DNA of 64,000 bases from Metallyticus violacea (Eukaryota > Arthropoda > Insecta > Mantodea > Metallyticidae). Both the position numbers and the translations under genes were made by a program. Of the stretch, positions 1 through 10,596 are shown piece by piece (the first letter of the stretch is position 1; every line of letters begins with the position of its first letter). Location: the NCBI GenBank assembly GCA_030762175.1, contig CM060831.1:136486001-136550000 (forward strand). The letters are read 5' to 3'. The notes under the pieces were generated by a model. That model had not been told where the DNA came from. It searched no databases and saw nothing but the letters and a program-made list of their open reading frames with translations.

Positions 1-228
1 GAAGTCAGTGTGTCCCATTATTTATTGGAATGCAAGAAGGTCAAATGGTGGCGGGAAAACGTTTGGGACAATTTACAGAAGGATTTAGTGTTTAATAAAA
101 TGTTAAGTAACAAGAGTGTGAAAAACATACAGAAAATGGGGCAGTTTTTAGGTGGTGAAGTTAAAGAGAAGTGGGAACGAAATAGGAAGAAAGTAAAAGA
201 GGTTTCTTTCAGACAACCACGTGGTTAA
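1..228 (+). CDS. LINE reverse-transcriptase polyprotein, C-terminal end (partial)
   Basis: The frame is open from the first base of the window and ends at a TAA at 226-228, giving about 75 residues. The segment SHYLLECKKVKWWRENVW resembles the C-terminal cysteine/histidine region of non-LTR retrotransposon polyproteins, where an 'E-x-V-x-H-x-L-x-x-C' pattern follows the reverse transcriptase or RNase H part. The rest is a basic, helical tail (WERNRKKVKE). The 5' part lies outside the window, so neither the clade nor its integrity can be judged. The following 300 bases are probably the 3' UTR. It is not an independent host gene; the start listed is only the window edge. Confidence 0.55.
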   Translation, partial: EVSVSHYLLECKKVKWWRENVWDNLQKDLVFNKMLSNKSVKNIQKMGQFLGGEVKEKWERNRKKVKEVSFRQPRG

Positions 229-631
229 CGAGGTGGGAAACTGTATTTTGGGGCATGCTGCTAGTGTGTGTTTGGAATTGGTTAATATAAATATAGTTCT
301 CCGAATACTCAGGGTGAAAGATTTACCAGGTTTTGAGCTCTTCTTGTTTTGTGTTGTTACCCCTACTGGAGAATGTGTAGGTATACGCTTCTATTTTCGG
401 CTTTCACTTTTTGTTAGACTCCAGTTCAACTTTTTAAATAATTTCAGTAACGTTAAGTGGATAAGGATGTACGTAATGCAGATGCTCTATCAAAGATACT
501 AAACCTTCATGTCTTTTCCCAAAGAAAGTGGCGGTATATCATTGACAAAACTTGCTATTTCAGAGTCTCGAAAAGTTGAATGTAGCAACAGGGACTGTTT
601 TTATTATTTTCTCTTTGCTGTTGTGCTGCAG

Positions 632-816
632 GTGAAGCAGTGCCCGTAAACGTTCAGCGCGCGCATAAAGAGTTAAATCTGAGTCATCTTTTAAAATTTA
701 GTGCTATAATTGCCATTAGGGAGTCACTGAGGTGGTTCCGTCGGTCATTAGTGGACAAATCTAAGGCCAAGCGAAGAGCAATCAAAAACTTTTTAGAACG
801 TGATTACGGTAGTTGA
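632..816 (+). other. Possible spliced coding exon (terminal), unidentified protein
   Basis: A long pyrimidine tract (598-628) runs into gctgcag at 625-631, a good 3' splice acceptor. Directly after it a frame stays open for 60 codons to a TGA at 814-816. The predicted peptide is basic and helical, with RESLRWFRRSLVDKSKAKRR in the middle and NFLERDYGS at the end. The stretch is more GC-rich than its surroundings. I do not recognise the protein. The frame is also open slightly upstream (to about 586), and 60 open codons after some acceptor can occur by chance in a window of this size. It could belong to the 3' part of the LINE ending at 228. Confidence 0.25.
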
Positions 817-828
817 ACATGCTTCGCA

Positions 829-2127
829 CGCAATAACTACTTATTATGTCCTAGATTCGAGATCCCAACAGCCGGTAACATACCAATAGTTGTGGGCAGA
901 TCTCTTGTTCTTCAGCCAAGTTTATGGATAACCCTGGGGAAAGTTTGTGATAGCGAGCCTGGTGCCTTTTGAGGATTCTCGAACTATCTGTCTTATCATC
1001 TCTCTGAGAAATAGTGCTTATACTAAAGATACCAGAGGGCGCATAGTTATTATTACATGTATGTTATTGAACTTTCAGTGCTAATCACGTTACAGACCTT
1101 CGATACAATCTCCTTCATTGTACTGCACTATTTTCCAAATTCACAGTAGCCGTAGTATGCCGTTGGCGAAGTTATTGTTGGTGTCTGCGATGGACCGCTT
1201 CGGCGCATAGCAAGGGGCGAATATCTAGAAACTGTTGTCTCAACCCAGAAAAGCGGCCGAAATCTCACGAGCTCATATACGATTAGTATGGTGGATGTTC
1301 TTAGCCCCCTGTCCAAATATTTTGTCATCGTGTCTGCCATTGATAACAAGCGTTGTCGTGCAAAATACAAGATGGCGTGTCCCTCAGGAAATGTGGTCGT
1401 TTGCGACGCATAGACGGTCGCAGGTTGACATGCCTTTCTTGCAACTAACGTGCATTTTTGCTAAGAGCCACTTAGTTTATTTTTTAATCCAAGAACGCTA
1501 TTTCAGTTTTTTAAACAAGCTTTTGAGCACCACACACAACACTGGACAATTCAACCACGTATAGCACTACATCACTCGCTTACCAACTGCTTTCGGCACT
1601 GCACTGCTCGACACTAGTGCAAACAAGCTATCAATATCCGAACTCTTCCCGTATATGAGCATGCGCACACTCGCCTCCCGAAGGTGTTGTCAATACTTCA
1701 ATTACAGCCCATGTACGCAATAATTAACTCTTTCTAACCAGGAAATCCAAGTACACAAAGCTTTTTACAGCAAATTCAAAGCGAATTTCAGTTAAAGTGT
1801 GAGATAAGTTAGTACAATTTTGACCAAAATCGTACAGTAAATTTTGTTAACTTATGAACATGTTTGACAAACTATGGAATACCTATCTAAACTAATCACA
1901 CATTATTGACAAGTATATGAAGTGAAGTATCTGCAATGTATTCCTCCCCCCCCCCGACATACATTTCCATGATACCAAGTATCACACATTTGGCACTGAA
2001 TCATCCAGTTTTAATTCAGAAGGTAAAATTAACACCTTGTCTTAGGAACTATTATCAGCTCAGATATTGCATTATTTAAATGTCCGAATTTATTTCATGT
2101 TTGTTTCTTAATAAAAGTCTTCTCAGA
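829..2127. other. Unassigned sequence
   Basis: No recognisable gene or repeat. Contains short frames only, a slightly GC-richer stretch around 1130-1450 and a ten-base C run near 1948-1957. Confidence 0.5.
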
Positions 2128-2440
2128 TTTTTTTTTTTTTTTTTTATTTTCAGGTTGTTGTATGAGATGAGCAGAGGACTTTTATTTTTCTTTGCATGTG
2201 TTTCCCAAGTGGAGTCATAATCTGGTGTTGATTTAGTTTTGGGTTACAAACTTCAATTATTTTTGGTGATTGGTCAGTTAAGTTTTGTTTGAGGAATTTC
2301 CACAAGTTGTGGCCAAAATCTTTGACGGCCTTTGCATGCTTAACAAAGATCACTTTATGTAGGTTTTTTTTTTCCTGTAACTTTTGCGAGACACGTGCAA
2401 GGGGAAAACCACGAAGGAACCGTGTATCAAAAGTATGCAA
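2128..2440 (-). CDS. Unidentified ORF (96 aa) ending directly in a poly(A)-like tail
   Basis: On the minus strand an ATG at 2440 opens 96 codons that end in TGA at 2152-2150. The stop is followed at once by AAATA and a run of about 18 A (2145-2128 read as T on the plus strand). The peptide is lysine- and histidine-rich (for example KHAKAVKDFGHNLWKFLKQN). A frame joined to a poly(A) run suggests the 3' end of a retroposed copy, either a processed pseudogene or a LINE-like element. I do not recognise the protein and could not find a flanking target duplication. Read on the plus strand, the same T-run plus attttcag mimics a splice acceptor, so the strand assignment is uncertain. Confidence 0.3.
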
Positions 2441-2480
2441 GATAACTTAAATCTCTCACTTAATTATAGAGAATTGTTGT

Positions 2481-2754
2481 TGATTTGGTTTATTTACGGA
2501 CGCTCTTTAACATCTCAGGTCATCAGGGTCCCATTCAATTTAGGGCGTGAAACGGCCGACAAATTTTGCTCAGAGACTTGAGGTTCTTTTATATGGCATA
2601 AATCTACGACACGGAACCCACGGCTTTACTTCCCTTCCGAAGGAAGCCATACCTAGAATGTTTACCTCCGAAAAAATTCATCGCCCTGGCCGGGATTAAG
2701 CCCGCAACCTTGAGTTTAGAAGGCAAATATGGTTACCACTACACCGCCAGGACC
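2481..2754 (-). mobile_element. SINE-B, tRNA-derived, nearly full length
   Basis: Read on the minus strand it starts with a tRNA-like head (ggtcctggcggtgtagtggt, then a B-box region near 2693-2703) and continues into the body shared by the copies at 6.3, 27.3, 47.3, 48.4, 62.9 and 63.6 kb. The body includes cttccttcggaagggaagta and cggccgtttcacgcc. The B box is mutated here (ggcttaatccc). It is a non-autonomous RNA polymerase III retroposon. Confidence 0.85.
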
Positions 2755-3514
2755 TCAGTACTGACGCATGGACTTCGTATTCGGGATGTCCCGGCTTTAA
2801 AATCCTTGGAGCGTGCCATCTTAACTTTGGGCTTTTCATGTTTTTCCATGGTCAGTTAGGCAAATGCTACATTGAAATTTTCCGATCTCTCATTTCATTC
2901 CATAGTTCTGGTTATAGGGTCGAAAGCGTTGGGCACTAAGCTTAAAATGGAAATGGGAAGATCAAGGAGCGAGTCCTCAGAACAGATGGACATATATCAA
3001 CTTTGTGAAAAACTCGCAGCGTACACTTCGAGATAAGCCCGTAGTTAGATGGGTAAAGTCATTTAAGAAAATTGCAGTAGGGGAGCAAAGAACCGGAACG
3101 ATTCAAGATGTCTACAAAACTTGTCACGGAGAGATGAAATAATGCAGCCATTCTACTGACTCGCTAACTGCAATACTAACCGACTTTTAAACATTCTAGA
3201 AGTTTAAATTTGCATGATTTTACACCTAACTCGTGTAGCAGATAACGTGCTTAGGAAAAGTTGGATCTGTAAGATGAACTTAATCATTCATGTGTATTTG
3301 CTTCCCCTGTTAGCTGAAAAGGCTGGTGAACACGTTACTTGTAAAGTTGGATTATAGATTAGGATAAATAATCGTATGCTTTTAATCACTTTGTTTCTTC
3401 TTTCTTGGGAATATGACGAACATGTGGTTGAAACATCCCAGGACTCTTTTGATGATTATACATAACCAGGAATGTGCTATGGCGTGGAGGTCCTTGTAGT
3501 AACAAACCCAACAC
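2755..3514. other. Unassigned sequence
   Basis: No frame, RNA or repeat recognised; ordinary AT-rich sequence between SINE-B and the Harbinger-type element. Confidence 0.5.
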
Positions 3515-3517
3515 TAA

Positions 3518-4336
3518 GGGCCGGTCTCACCAATTTCTTACAAATTGAGAGTTAACTAACTAAGGTTAAGTTAATTGAGGAAGTTAATTCCAGTTACATT
3601 TTTTGCATCTCACCGAACGAAATACTCAGTCAATTAGCTAATTAGGAATTAAGTCATTACGGCCTTCTGAATTACAGAAAATCCGTGGTTTAAAAGGCCA
3701 AGGACACGGAAATAATACTCTATATACCATTTGTAAAATACCGGAGATCGTTACTCATTTGTTTTTCATGACAATTGCACATCAGAAATGGAGGGAAATC
3801 ATCTGCTGCTATACATGTACTTCTTGTAGTGTTAACGTAGTGTGCATTCATTAGGGAAACGGCTTGATCCTTAAACGCTACTTTCAACTACATTTCATTT
3901 AATCCTGAGTGTTTGACAGTTCAGATAACCAACTTTCGAAATATGGGAAGACATAACCTCATTAATGTAACTTAACGTAAACATAAACATAACTGCAACA
4001 TAAACATTTTAGGTCATGTTCTATAGAACTTAAAATATCTAATGCGGAAACTTTATTAAGCCGTAACCGCATTTGGAAATCTTTTTCATGTATACTATTA
4101 AATAAAATTGTCTTTCGGAAATTATCCTCAGCCATCTTGGCATCAAGTAGTCTTTAAATAGTATATCAACATTAGCCTAGGCATGGTGAAAAGTTAATTG
4201 AGAATTAACTTGTTAAATGGCCAAATATACGCCAATTAACTCAATTGGAGTTTAATGACGGATTAGCAAACAATTGTGTAATACCCCAATTTAAGGAGAA
4301 TTAAAAAGGAATAATCGAGCTCGGTGAAATCGGCCC
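3518..4336. mobile_element. PIF/Harbinger-type non-autonomous DNA transposon
   Basis: The left end reads gggccggtctcaccaa (3518-3533). The right end, reverse-complemented, reads gggccgatttcaccga (4336-4321), so the termini are inverted repeats. The element is flanked on both sides by taa (3515-3517 and 4337-4339), the three-base TWA target duplication typical of PIF/Harbinger. Just inside both ends are several copies of a ttaattgag-like motif, as subterminal repeats. The 819-bp interior has no transposase frame, so it would need an enzyme supplied in trans. The type follows from TIR plus TSD. Confidence 0.8.
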
Positions 4337-4404
4337 TAAGAACTCAAAATAGCTACTCCTTTGGAAATCCTATGGGAAGGAACTCTCTTTTGATCCTGGA
4401 AGTG

Positions 4405-4535
4405 CCGCCACGGGTGGTCGAGATCGTTAAGGAAGTACCCTATACTTAGGCCTGAAACGCTCCCTTCCTTTCCCAATTTATCATTTAATCTCATGTATCA
4501 ACAGTCACCGTTTCAGCAGTAAAAACACCTTTAAA
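4405..4535 (+). mobile_element. SINE-A, internally deleted copy
   Basis: Starts with the SINE-A head (ccgccacgggtggtcgagat) and then jumps to the 3' body (cttaggcctgaaacgctccc, then the tatcatttaatctcatgtat tail), losing the B-box region. It lies about 30 bases upstream of the Penelope-like coding remnant. Confidence 0.75.
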
Positions 4536-4562
4536 ATCCCAGCGCACAAAACTTTCCAGTGC

Positions 4563-5150
4563 AAGCCTAAAAATTTTAACAAGAACATCATTAACCTTGT
4601 TACTACTTACGTGCCTAGAATTGAAAGCATCGGGCTTATTTTGAAAGAGTGTCACGATACTTTGTTAATGCATCCATCTTTAACTGATTTTTCTAAATTT
4701 GTACCCCGCCTTACTTTTAGAACACCCCCTAATCTAAAAAGCATATTTCGCGGAAACCTGTCTCTTTCAATTTACTTCGTCTCTTTGCTGGCTCATATCC
4801 TTGCCAACGCCCTAAATATAAAACCTGTGCGCTAATTATGCCGTGCCATTCATTCCGCAGCCCTAATTTATCCAGAGAATTTAACATTTCTTCATTTGCT
4901 ACCTGTTCTTCCAAGAACGTCGTATATATGTTATCTTGTAAGCTTTGCAAAGCATTTTATATTGGTTTAACTTCTACTGTTGTTTCGCTAGTATGAACAA
5001 TCATAGACGTTCTGTTAAAACAAGTCTCCCTTGCCGGTTGCCCAACATGCCTTATCTCACTGTAAGGATTTTGATGATGTTTTTAATTTAACACTTATTC
5101 ATGCGTTAACTACACATAGCTCTGAAAGTTTACTCAGAGATAAAGTTTAA
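4563..5150 (+). pseudogene. Penelope-like element, RT C-terminus plus GIY-YIG endonuclease remnant
   Basis: The first frame (from about 4566) reads through FVPRLTFRTPPNLKSIF, the linker that follows the reverse transcriptase in Penelope-like elements. A one-base shift leads to CQRPKYKTCALI and then NVVYMLSCKLCKAFYIGLT, matching the Cys-rich linker and the GIY-YIG endonuclease core (VVYML and YIG). A further shift gives MNNHRRSVKTS, then CKDFDDVFNLTLIHALTTHS and a stop at 5148-5150. At least two frameshifts make it a dead copy. The main reverse-transcriptase domain is missing; a truncated SINE-A lies just upstream. The family assignment rests on motif order and is fairly firm. Confidence 0.75.
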
Positions 5151-5397
5151 ATCTTACGTATTAATTTTTCCCCCACACACTCTCATTTCTAGTTTCATCT
5201 GTTTCCATGCATAACGTTACCTTCGATACTCAATGTTTACTTTTATTACCGTCACTTATCTTCTTGCCATAGAACTCTATAGTTCGAAATATAGCGATTG
5301 CAATTGTCACTTTCTCTTAGCGTTTTATCCTTTTTCCGCTTTTATATTTACTGTTAATTTGTTACATTGATAATAGTGTTACTTTATTTTTCTTTTA

Positions 5398-5398
<1 letters not shown>
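5151..5398 (+). mobile_element. Penelope-like element 3' UTR
   Basis: Follows the coding remnant. The part from about 5272 (agttcgaaatatagcgattg onward to gttactttattttt) recurs at 61723-61845 and, inverted, at 61318-61436, so it marks the 3' end of this family. It runs into a TA microsatellite. Confidence 0.65.

Positions 5399-5400
<2 letters not shown>

Positions 5401-5428
<28 letters not shown>
5401..5428. repeat. (TA)n microsatellite
   Basis: Fourteen TA units directly after the Penelope-like 3' end. They generate a spurious tyrosine-isoleucine repeat in one minus-strand frame. Confidence 0.95.
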
Positions 5429-5431
<3 letters not shown>

Positions 5432-6290
5432 GAAGTATCCTGGAAGTTTTCCTTATTTGTTCTTCGAGTTGCTTTTTAGAGTTAAATGATAAGCTAAATG
5501 CCTGAAGATGCATATTGTATGCTAAGGTAAGGAAACACTTTAAAGACTTTAGTACGGTACATGCTTGTCTCCAAATATATTTAGGCATCAAAACAGTACA
5601 TTCCAAGTGGAGCGCATGGCAAGACGGTAAACGGTCGTGTTGTGGGGACCGCACATCATGCACTAATGTTGAAATATGATATCCAGGGATCGAACTAACG
5701 ATCTGCGATACTTCTCGTGTCACGTGAGAGAGATGCCGTGGCTACTGCCAGCTGGCAGGTGTCTGTGCGAGGAATTCTTCGCCGCAAACAGGTTTCCCGG
5801 CATCTACAACTTGTCCGACAGTTCCCCGTTTGCTTTGGTGCCTCTGTTTTCTTCCTTCACTTTTCAATTTCTTCGTTTCTCCGTAACTTCAAACATAATT
5901 TAATTATTTTTTTTAAATCTCCATTTTATCTCCACCTGTTCGTACTTCATTCGTCATATCTTCTCGTCCCTTTTCCACATGTTTCACTTTGAAACAAATT
6001 TTGCTTTCTTTTATTTCTATCACCCCCCCCCTTCTTTTTAGCTTTGAATTTTTTGTAGTTCACTTCCTCGTTTTTAATTAACTCCTCTACTTTCTTAAAT
6101 CGTTCTTTGTTGCTGTAGTTGCACAGTTTTCTTTCTTGGTCATCTTAACAGGGGATGGGTCAAGACCTCATTTTGTATTGTCTTCAGAATTTCTAAGATA
6201 TTTATGTTATAGAATGCTTGTTACACTCCTTCATTGTTTAGGTGTATTGTTTGGGTACGTGCATAAACGCTGCGAATGTATTTGTAATTG
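5429..6290. other. Unassigned sequence
   Basis: Overlapping plus-strand frames at 5676-5992 have no recognisable domain. A C run occurs near 6022-6031. Nothing else seen. Confidence 0.5.
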
Positions 6291-6557
6291 CTTTATTTAT
6301 GGACGCTCAGGTCATCAGCGTCCCATTCAACTCAGGGCGTGAAACGGCCGACAAATTTTGCTCAGAAGCCTCTCTTTCAGGCTTGAGGTTCTTTTTCGTG
6401 CCGTAAATGTACGACACGGGACCCACGGCTTTACTTCCCTTCCGAAGGAAGCCATACTTAGGATTTTTACGCCCGAAAAAATCCATCGATCCTGACCTGA
6501 ACCCGCGATCTTAGGTTTAGGAGGCAAGTATGGTAACCACTACACCACCAGGGCCGA
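6291..6557 (-). mobile_element. SINE-B, nearly full length
   Basis: Same body as the other SINE-B copies, with an internal deletion of about 11 bases near 6308 relative to the copy at 48.4 kb (the tttaacatct segment). The tRNA-like head (6557-6490 read on minus) keeps the A-box region gtggtgtagtggttaccata, while the B-box region is degraded (gcgggttcagg). Confidence 0.88.
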
Positions 6558-9500
6558 CACGAATGGGTATGAAAGAATACTTTAGTAGGAAGCAATTTGC
6601 TGTAGTAAGGATAAGCTGAAAAAAAAAGTTCCTAATGCCGAGACTGAAAATTATATTTGGTTATAAATTAAATGGATTTATACCATTTATTGGAGACACT
6701 CTCAGCTGAAATAGTTTAATACGTAAAATGGCTCAAGAGTTTTTTAAAACATAGATTAACAATTAGAGATATGAAATAGATTTCCAAGATGTAGGTCACA
6801 GATGAGCTTGATGCAGTATATTTCCACCTTCAGCAGTATTTGGGCACTTGCAACTACTTTTAATAAAATACAAAAGAGTGATAAATCATACGAGCTTACA
6901 TTTTTCCTGGAACTAAATCCAAGCAGATATGAAAAATATCTTGAGAAAGCGTTATCTTTCGAGCACCATCACAAAAATTGAATCTCGGAATTTAAGAGAG
7001 AGAGAGAGAGAAAGTTTAGTATCGTATTGGAAGTCCCGCTTTTAAGACCATACCAGAATATATTTTGAAGTTTGCAAACTTTTTTAATTTTTCTATATGC
7101 ACCGTTCTATCTGAAATCTGACACTAAAACCCTACAATTAGTATTGTCTTAAAAATTATTTATCATATAAGAGGGTTTGGAGAATATAAAGACTGTTTTT
7201 CTTGTAAGATAATTAATTTTATTGTTTAAATGCGATACATTTATCATATATTTGTGAAAATAGATTATTTAAAAGTCTTAAACTCAAAAAGACTAATGCT
7301 AGATATATTGTATGGTAGCTATAAATGTGTATGTGCCACATTTAAATATAAAATTTAAATAGGGGCATACTTTGAATAACTTTCTCTAAAGAAATCAAAA
7401 GTATCGGTCGATTTCTCTCTTTGATAAAATATGTGCCAATATTATTTTGACGTTTCGGCAACAAATGTTCATATAAATATTTCGTTAAATTACTTTAATA
7501 ATTTTAGTCTTGCTTGTTGCGTCCAGTTTAGTGATAACTTTGTGTCCAACACAAATACAAGGACTCTAATTTTAGACATGTTTCTTTTAATAATTTGAAA
7601 ATTTTCGATATTTATGCTTTTTATTGAACTTTAGGGGAAATAGTTCAAATAGACACAAAAATAAGTTATTTTACGATTTAGTATGTTTTACAAAGTATTT
7701 GTATTTGGAAAGATGTAAATTATAAAATGAGCTATTGCTCAGTTTTGTATTTGGGAGATCAAGTGCTAAGTCTGTATAAAAGGACACTTTTAATTAAATG
7801 CTTTAATAGTAGAGAAATTTACCTACATAACTATATGTCATGATATGTTGTAATAGTCCAGAAATATTGAAATTTAAAAAATATTAGATAAATGGTTCTA
7901 ATTCTCTTTTCGGTTTCACGTAAAATCGCTCATAAGCATGTCTTTCATGTAGAATGTACATCGTAATAGATATGAGAAATGTATCTTCCCTATGGCCACC
8001 TAAATACTCCTGAACACAAATGCAAGACAAATTTACAAATTATTGTCATCGTTTCGAAGATGATTGTTCTAACTTTGGATAGTTTTGTAATGGTGAGTGA
8101 GATATATATCCAATACTAAGATCCATAAATAAAATAACAACCAAAACAATGGAAAAACTCTAATCCTTCGTCCAAAAATGTTCGTGCATGAAAATTGGCA
8201 GGAAAAGTTCTGGTATGGAGTAATTGTAACAGAATGTTTTGAAAAGAAGTGTGCCCTTCTAACCACGTAACATGTTCGCTAATATACTTTAATTGCCAAA
8301 AAATGATAAAACTGAGTTAAATAGATCAACCATTCCCTATATTTTCCAAAATTTGCCTCTGCATTACCTCTCTTTTCTAATGAAAGATTAGAATTAAAGA
8401 AATGAATTGTTCAATAAATGAAGCATTAGGTGTGGAAAAGTAGTTATAATTACTTTATGTCAATTGTGCTATGTGTATTGAGTGACTCTGTTATTTAATA
8501 AAATTTGTTTTGAAACAGTAACTTTTTATACTCAATGTTTGCTCTTATATTTTCTGTGATATTGTTTTCTATAATTATTTCACTTTCTTTCTTCTACTTT
8601 GAGTTCTATATGTTGGTGTATTCTCAAATAGTAGCTCTGTGTTGCCAGCAGCCTTCATTGATTGTCTTTATTTTTATGGTATATTTCTGCTCAATGTAGA
8701 CGACATATAGTTTTAAAGTAATCTACTTTATTTTATTACCACTTTCTTATTCGATTTATTGCAGTTAAATTTTAATTTGCACAATCTGTGCATATTGGAA
8801 TCCTGAATTTTTTATCTTCTAATCATGTTTCAAATTTCTCCTTTTCTATTTTTTTTATTAATTCAACTTTACTACATCCCTCGTGAGGCTTACTAATATT
8901 TTAGGTCTCTCTTTCAGACTATTACTTGATTATCAATAAATTACAATGTAAATTTTTATCATATATGATATTTGAGCATTTTCCTTGTAATATTTCTATT
9001 ATTTGACTTAAATACAATTTTTAAAATTATGCTCGCTGAAGACTCTTTGACTAAATTATTTTTATTGGCACTTATTCATAGACCATAGTGCCTGGGTACA
9101 ATTCTCAATCAGAGCCAATTGCTTCTGTTAGGTATTTTGCAAAGTTATCTGCAATCGCTATAATGCGAATAGCGGAAATCATGAAATGCTAAGTTCTTTG
9201 ATCCCATTTGCATCATTAGTTTATTCATCTCAAAAAACCTTAACACATGGCCAGACATGAAACGCTTTAATAAATACTTTACCACAACTATTACAATCAC
9301 GCGAGTTTCTGTTTCTAATCGTTTCCATATTTTTATCTATTTTTCTTGTTCTTAATTTTATTTTTTGGAATAATTTATTATCATTAGTACTGATCCTGTT
9401 TATGTTCTATGATAAAATATAAACAGCAATAAAATGTGATCATTTAATGTTATGTTTACATAATACAAGAAAAGACAATTCTTTTGACTATCAGTTAATT

Positions 9501-9747
9501 ATTTGTGAACTAGGACAATAGCGTCGCACGTTTTTTTGTAAACATTTTCCCAAGAACAGCCATTTCACCTATTCCAAGCATTTGACACGTTCTTTTCCCA
9601 TCGACTCTTGTTTTAGTAACATCTATTAAGTTATGGCGACCTTATAAATAATCATTTGTGCGTCGCGTTTATATCTCCATATTAGGTTTAAGGCATCCGA
9701 ACATTCTTTCTTTGACATATGGCTGCACCTTTAGAGCTTCACAGTTC

Positions 9748-9750
<3 letters not shown>
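6558..9750. other. Unassigned AT-rich sequence
   Basis: About 3.2 kb with only very short frames. A short GA run occurs near 6997-7012. I see no repeat-family match to the rest of the window. Confidence 0.5.

Positions 9751-9786
<36 letters not shown>
9751..9786. repeat. (TA)n microsatellite at the left edge of the foldback
   Basis: About eighteen TA units immediately before the left arm of the inverted repeat. Confidence 0.95.
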
Positions 9787-9791
<5 letters not shown>

Positions 9792-10367
9792 TTATTATTG
9801 ATGAACTAATTCAAATATAATTATATTTATGGCTTTTTAGCATTTAAAATTTAACGGAAATTTTCAAATCGTTACAAAATATTATTCATTATTATAAAAA
9901 TAATAAGTTTTAAAGCAATTCTAGTGTTTCAAACTGTTCTTTTAGCAATTGATAGCTCCAGTTTTAAAAACGTCAATCTTTCACTAAATTTCACATTTCC
10001 ACAGATGCCATCTTTTGTAGGAGTAAATGAAAAATGTTTTTGCTAAGACATTATATATATATATATATTGTAGGAGTAAATGAAAAATGTTTTTGCTAAG
10101 ACATTGCCTTAGCAAAAACATTTTTCATTTACTCCTACAAAAGATGGCATCTGTGGAAATGTGAAATTAATGAAAGATTGACATTTTTAAAACTGGAGCT
10201 ATCAATTGCTAAAAGAACAGCTTGAAACTCTAGAATTGCTTTAAAACTTATTATTTTTACAATAATGAATAATATTTTGTAAACATTTGAAAATTTCCAT
10301 TAAAATTTAAATGCTAAAAAGCCATAAATATACTTATATTTGAATTAGTTCATCAATAATAAATTTA
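9787..10367. repeat. Long foldback (inverted repeat) with about 260-bp arms
   Basis: The left arm (9787-10051) and right arm (10108-10367) are reverse complements with only scattered mismatches; both outer ends read aatttattattgatgaact in the left-arm orientation. The spacer holds an AT run (10052-10068) and a second copy of the innermost 33 bases (10068-10100). That copy pairs perfectly with 10108-10140 across a 7-base loop. A transcript would fold into a hairpin of nearly 600 nt. No coding frame. It could be a palindromic MITE or a replication-derived palindrome. Confidence 0.9.
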
Positions 10368-10545
10368 CATTCATATAGTTCTAAAAAGACAGACGTTTAA
10401 ATTTTTCTCAAAGCCCTTCCCTTTAAAGAGGTACATTCTTAAGCGGGGTTTAACCGGCGTCCTCCACTTTTCTTAATTTTTGCACCTAGCCACTGAATCA
10501 TGGAGGTGGCGTAAGTTGTATAAACTTTTTTTAAATAATCCTTAG

Positions 10546-10548
<3 letters not shown>
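10368..10548. other. Unassigned sequence between the foldback and an AT repeat
   Basis: No recognisable feature. Confidence 0.4.

Positions 10549-10593
<45 letters not shown>
10549..10593. repeat. (AT)n microsatellite
   Basis: About 22 AT units. Confidence 0.95.

Positions 10594-10596
<3 letters not shown>

Noticed and set aside
2128..2220. Plus-strand exon after the T-run and attttcag
   Set aside because: The T-run is better explained as the poly(A) of a minus-strand retroposed sequence; the plus-strand frame closes after 21 codons.
5379..5723. 114-codon minus-strand frame with Tyr-Ile repeats
   Set aside because: Generated by the TA microsatellite; no domain in the remainder.
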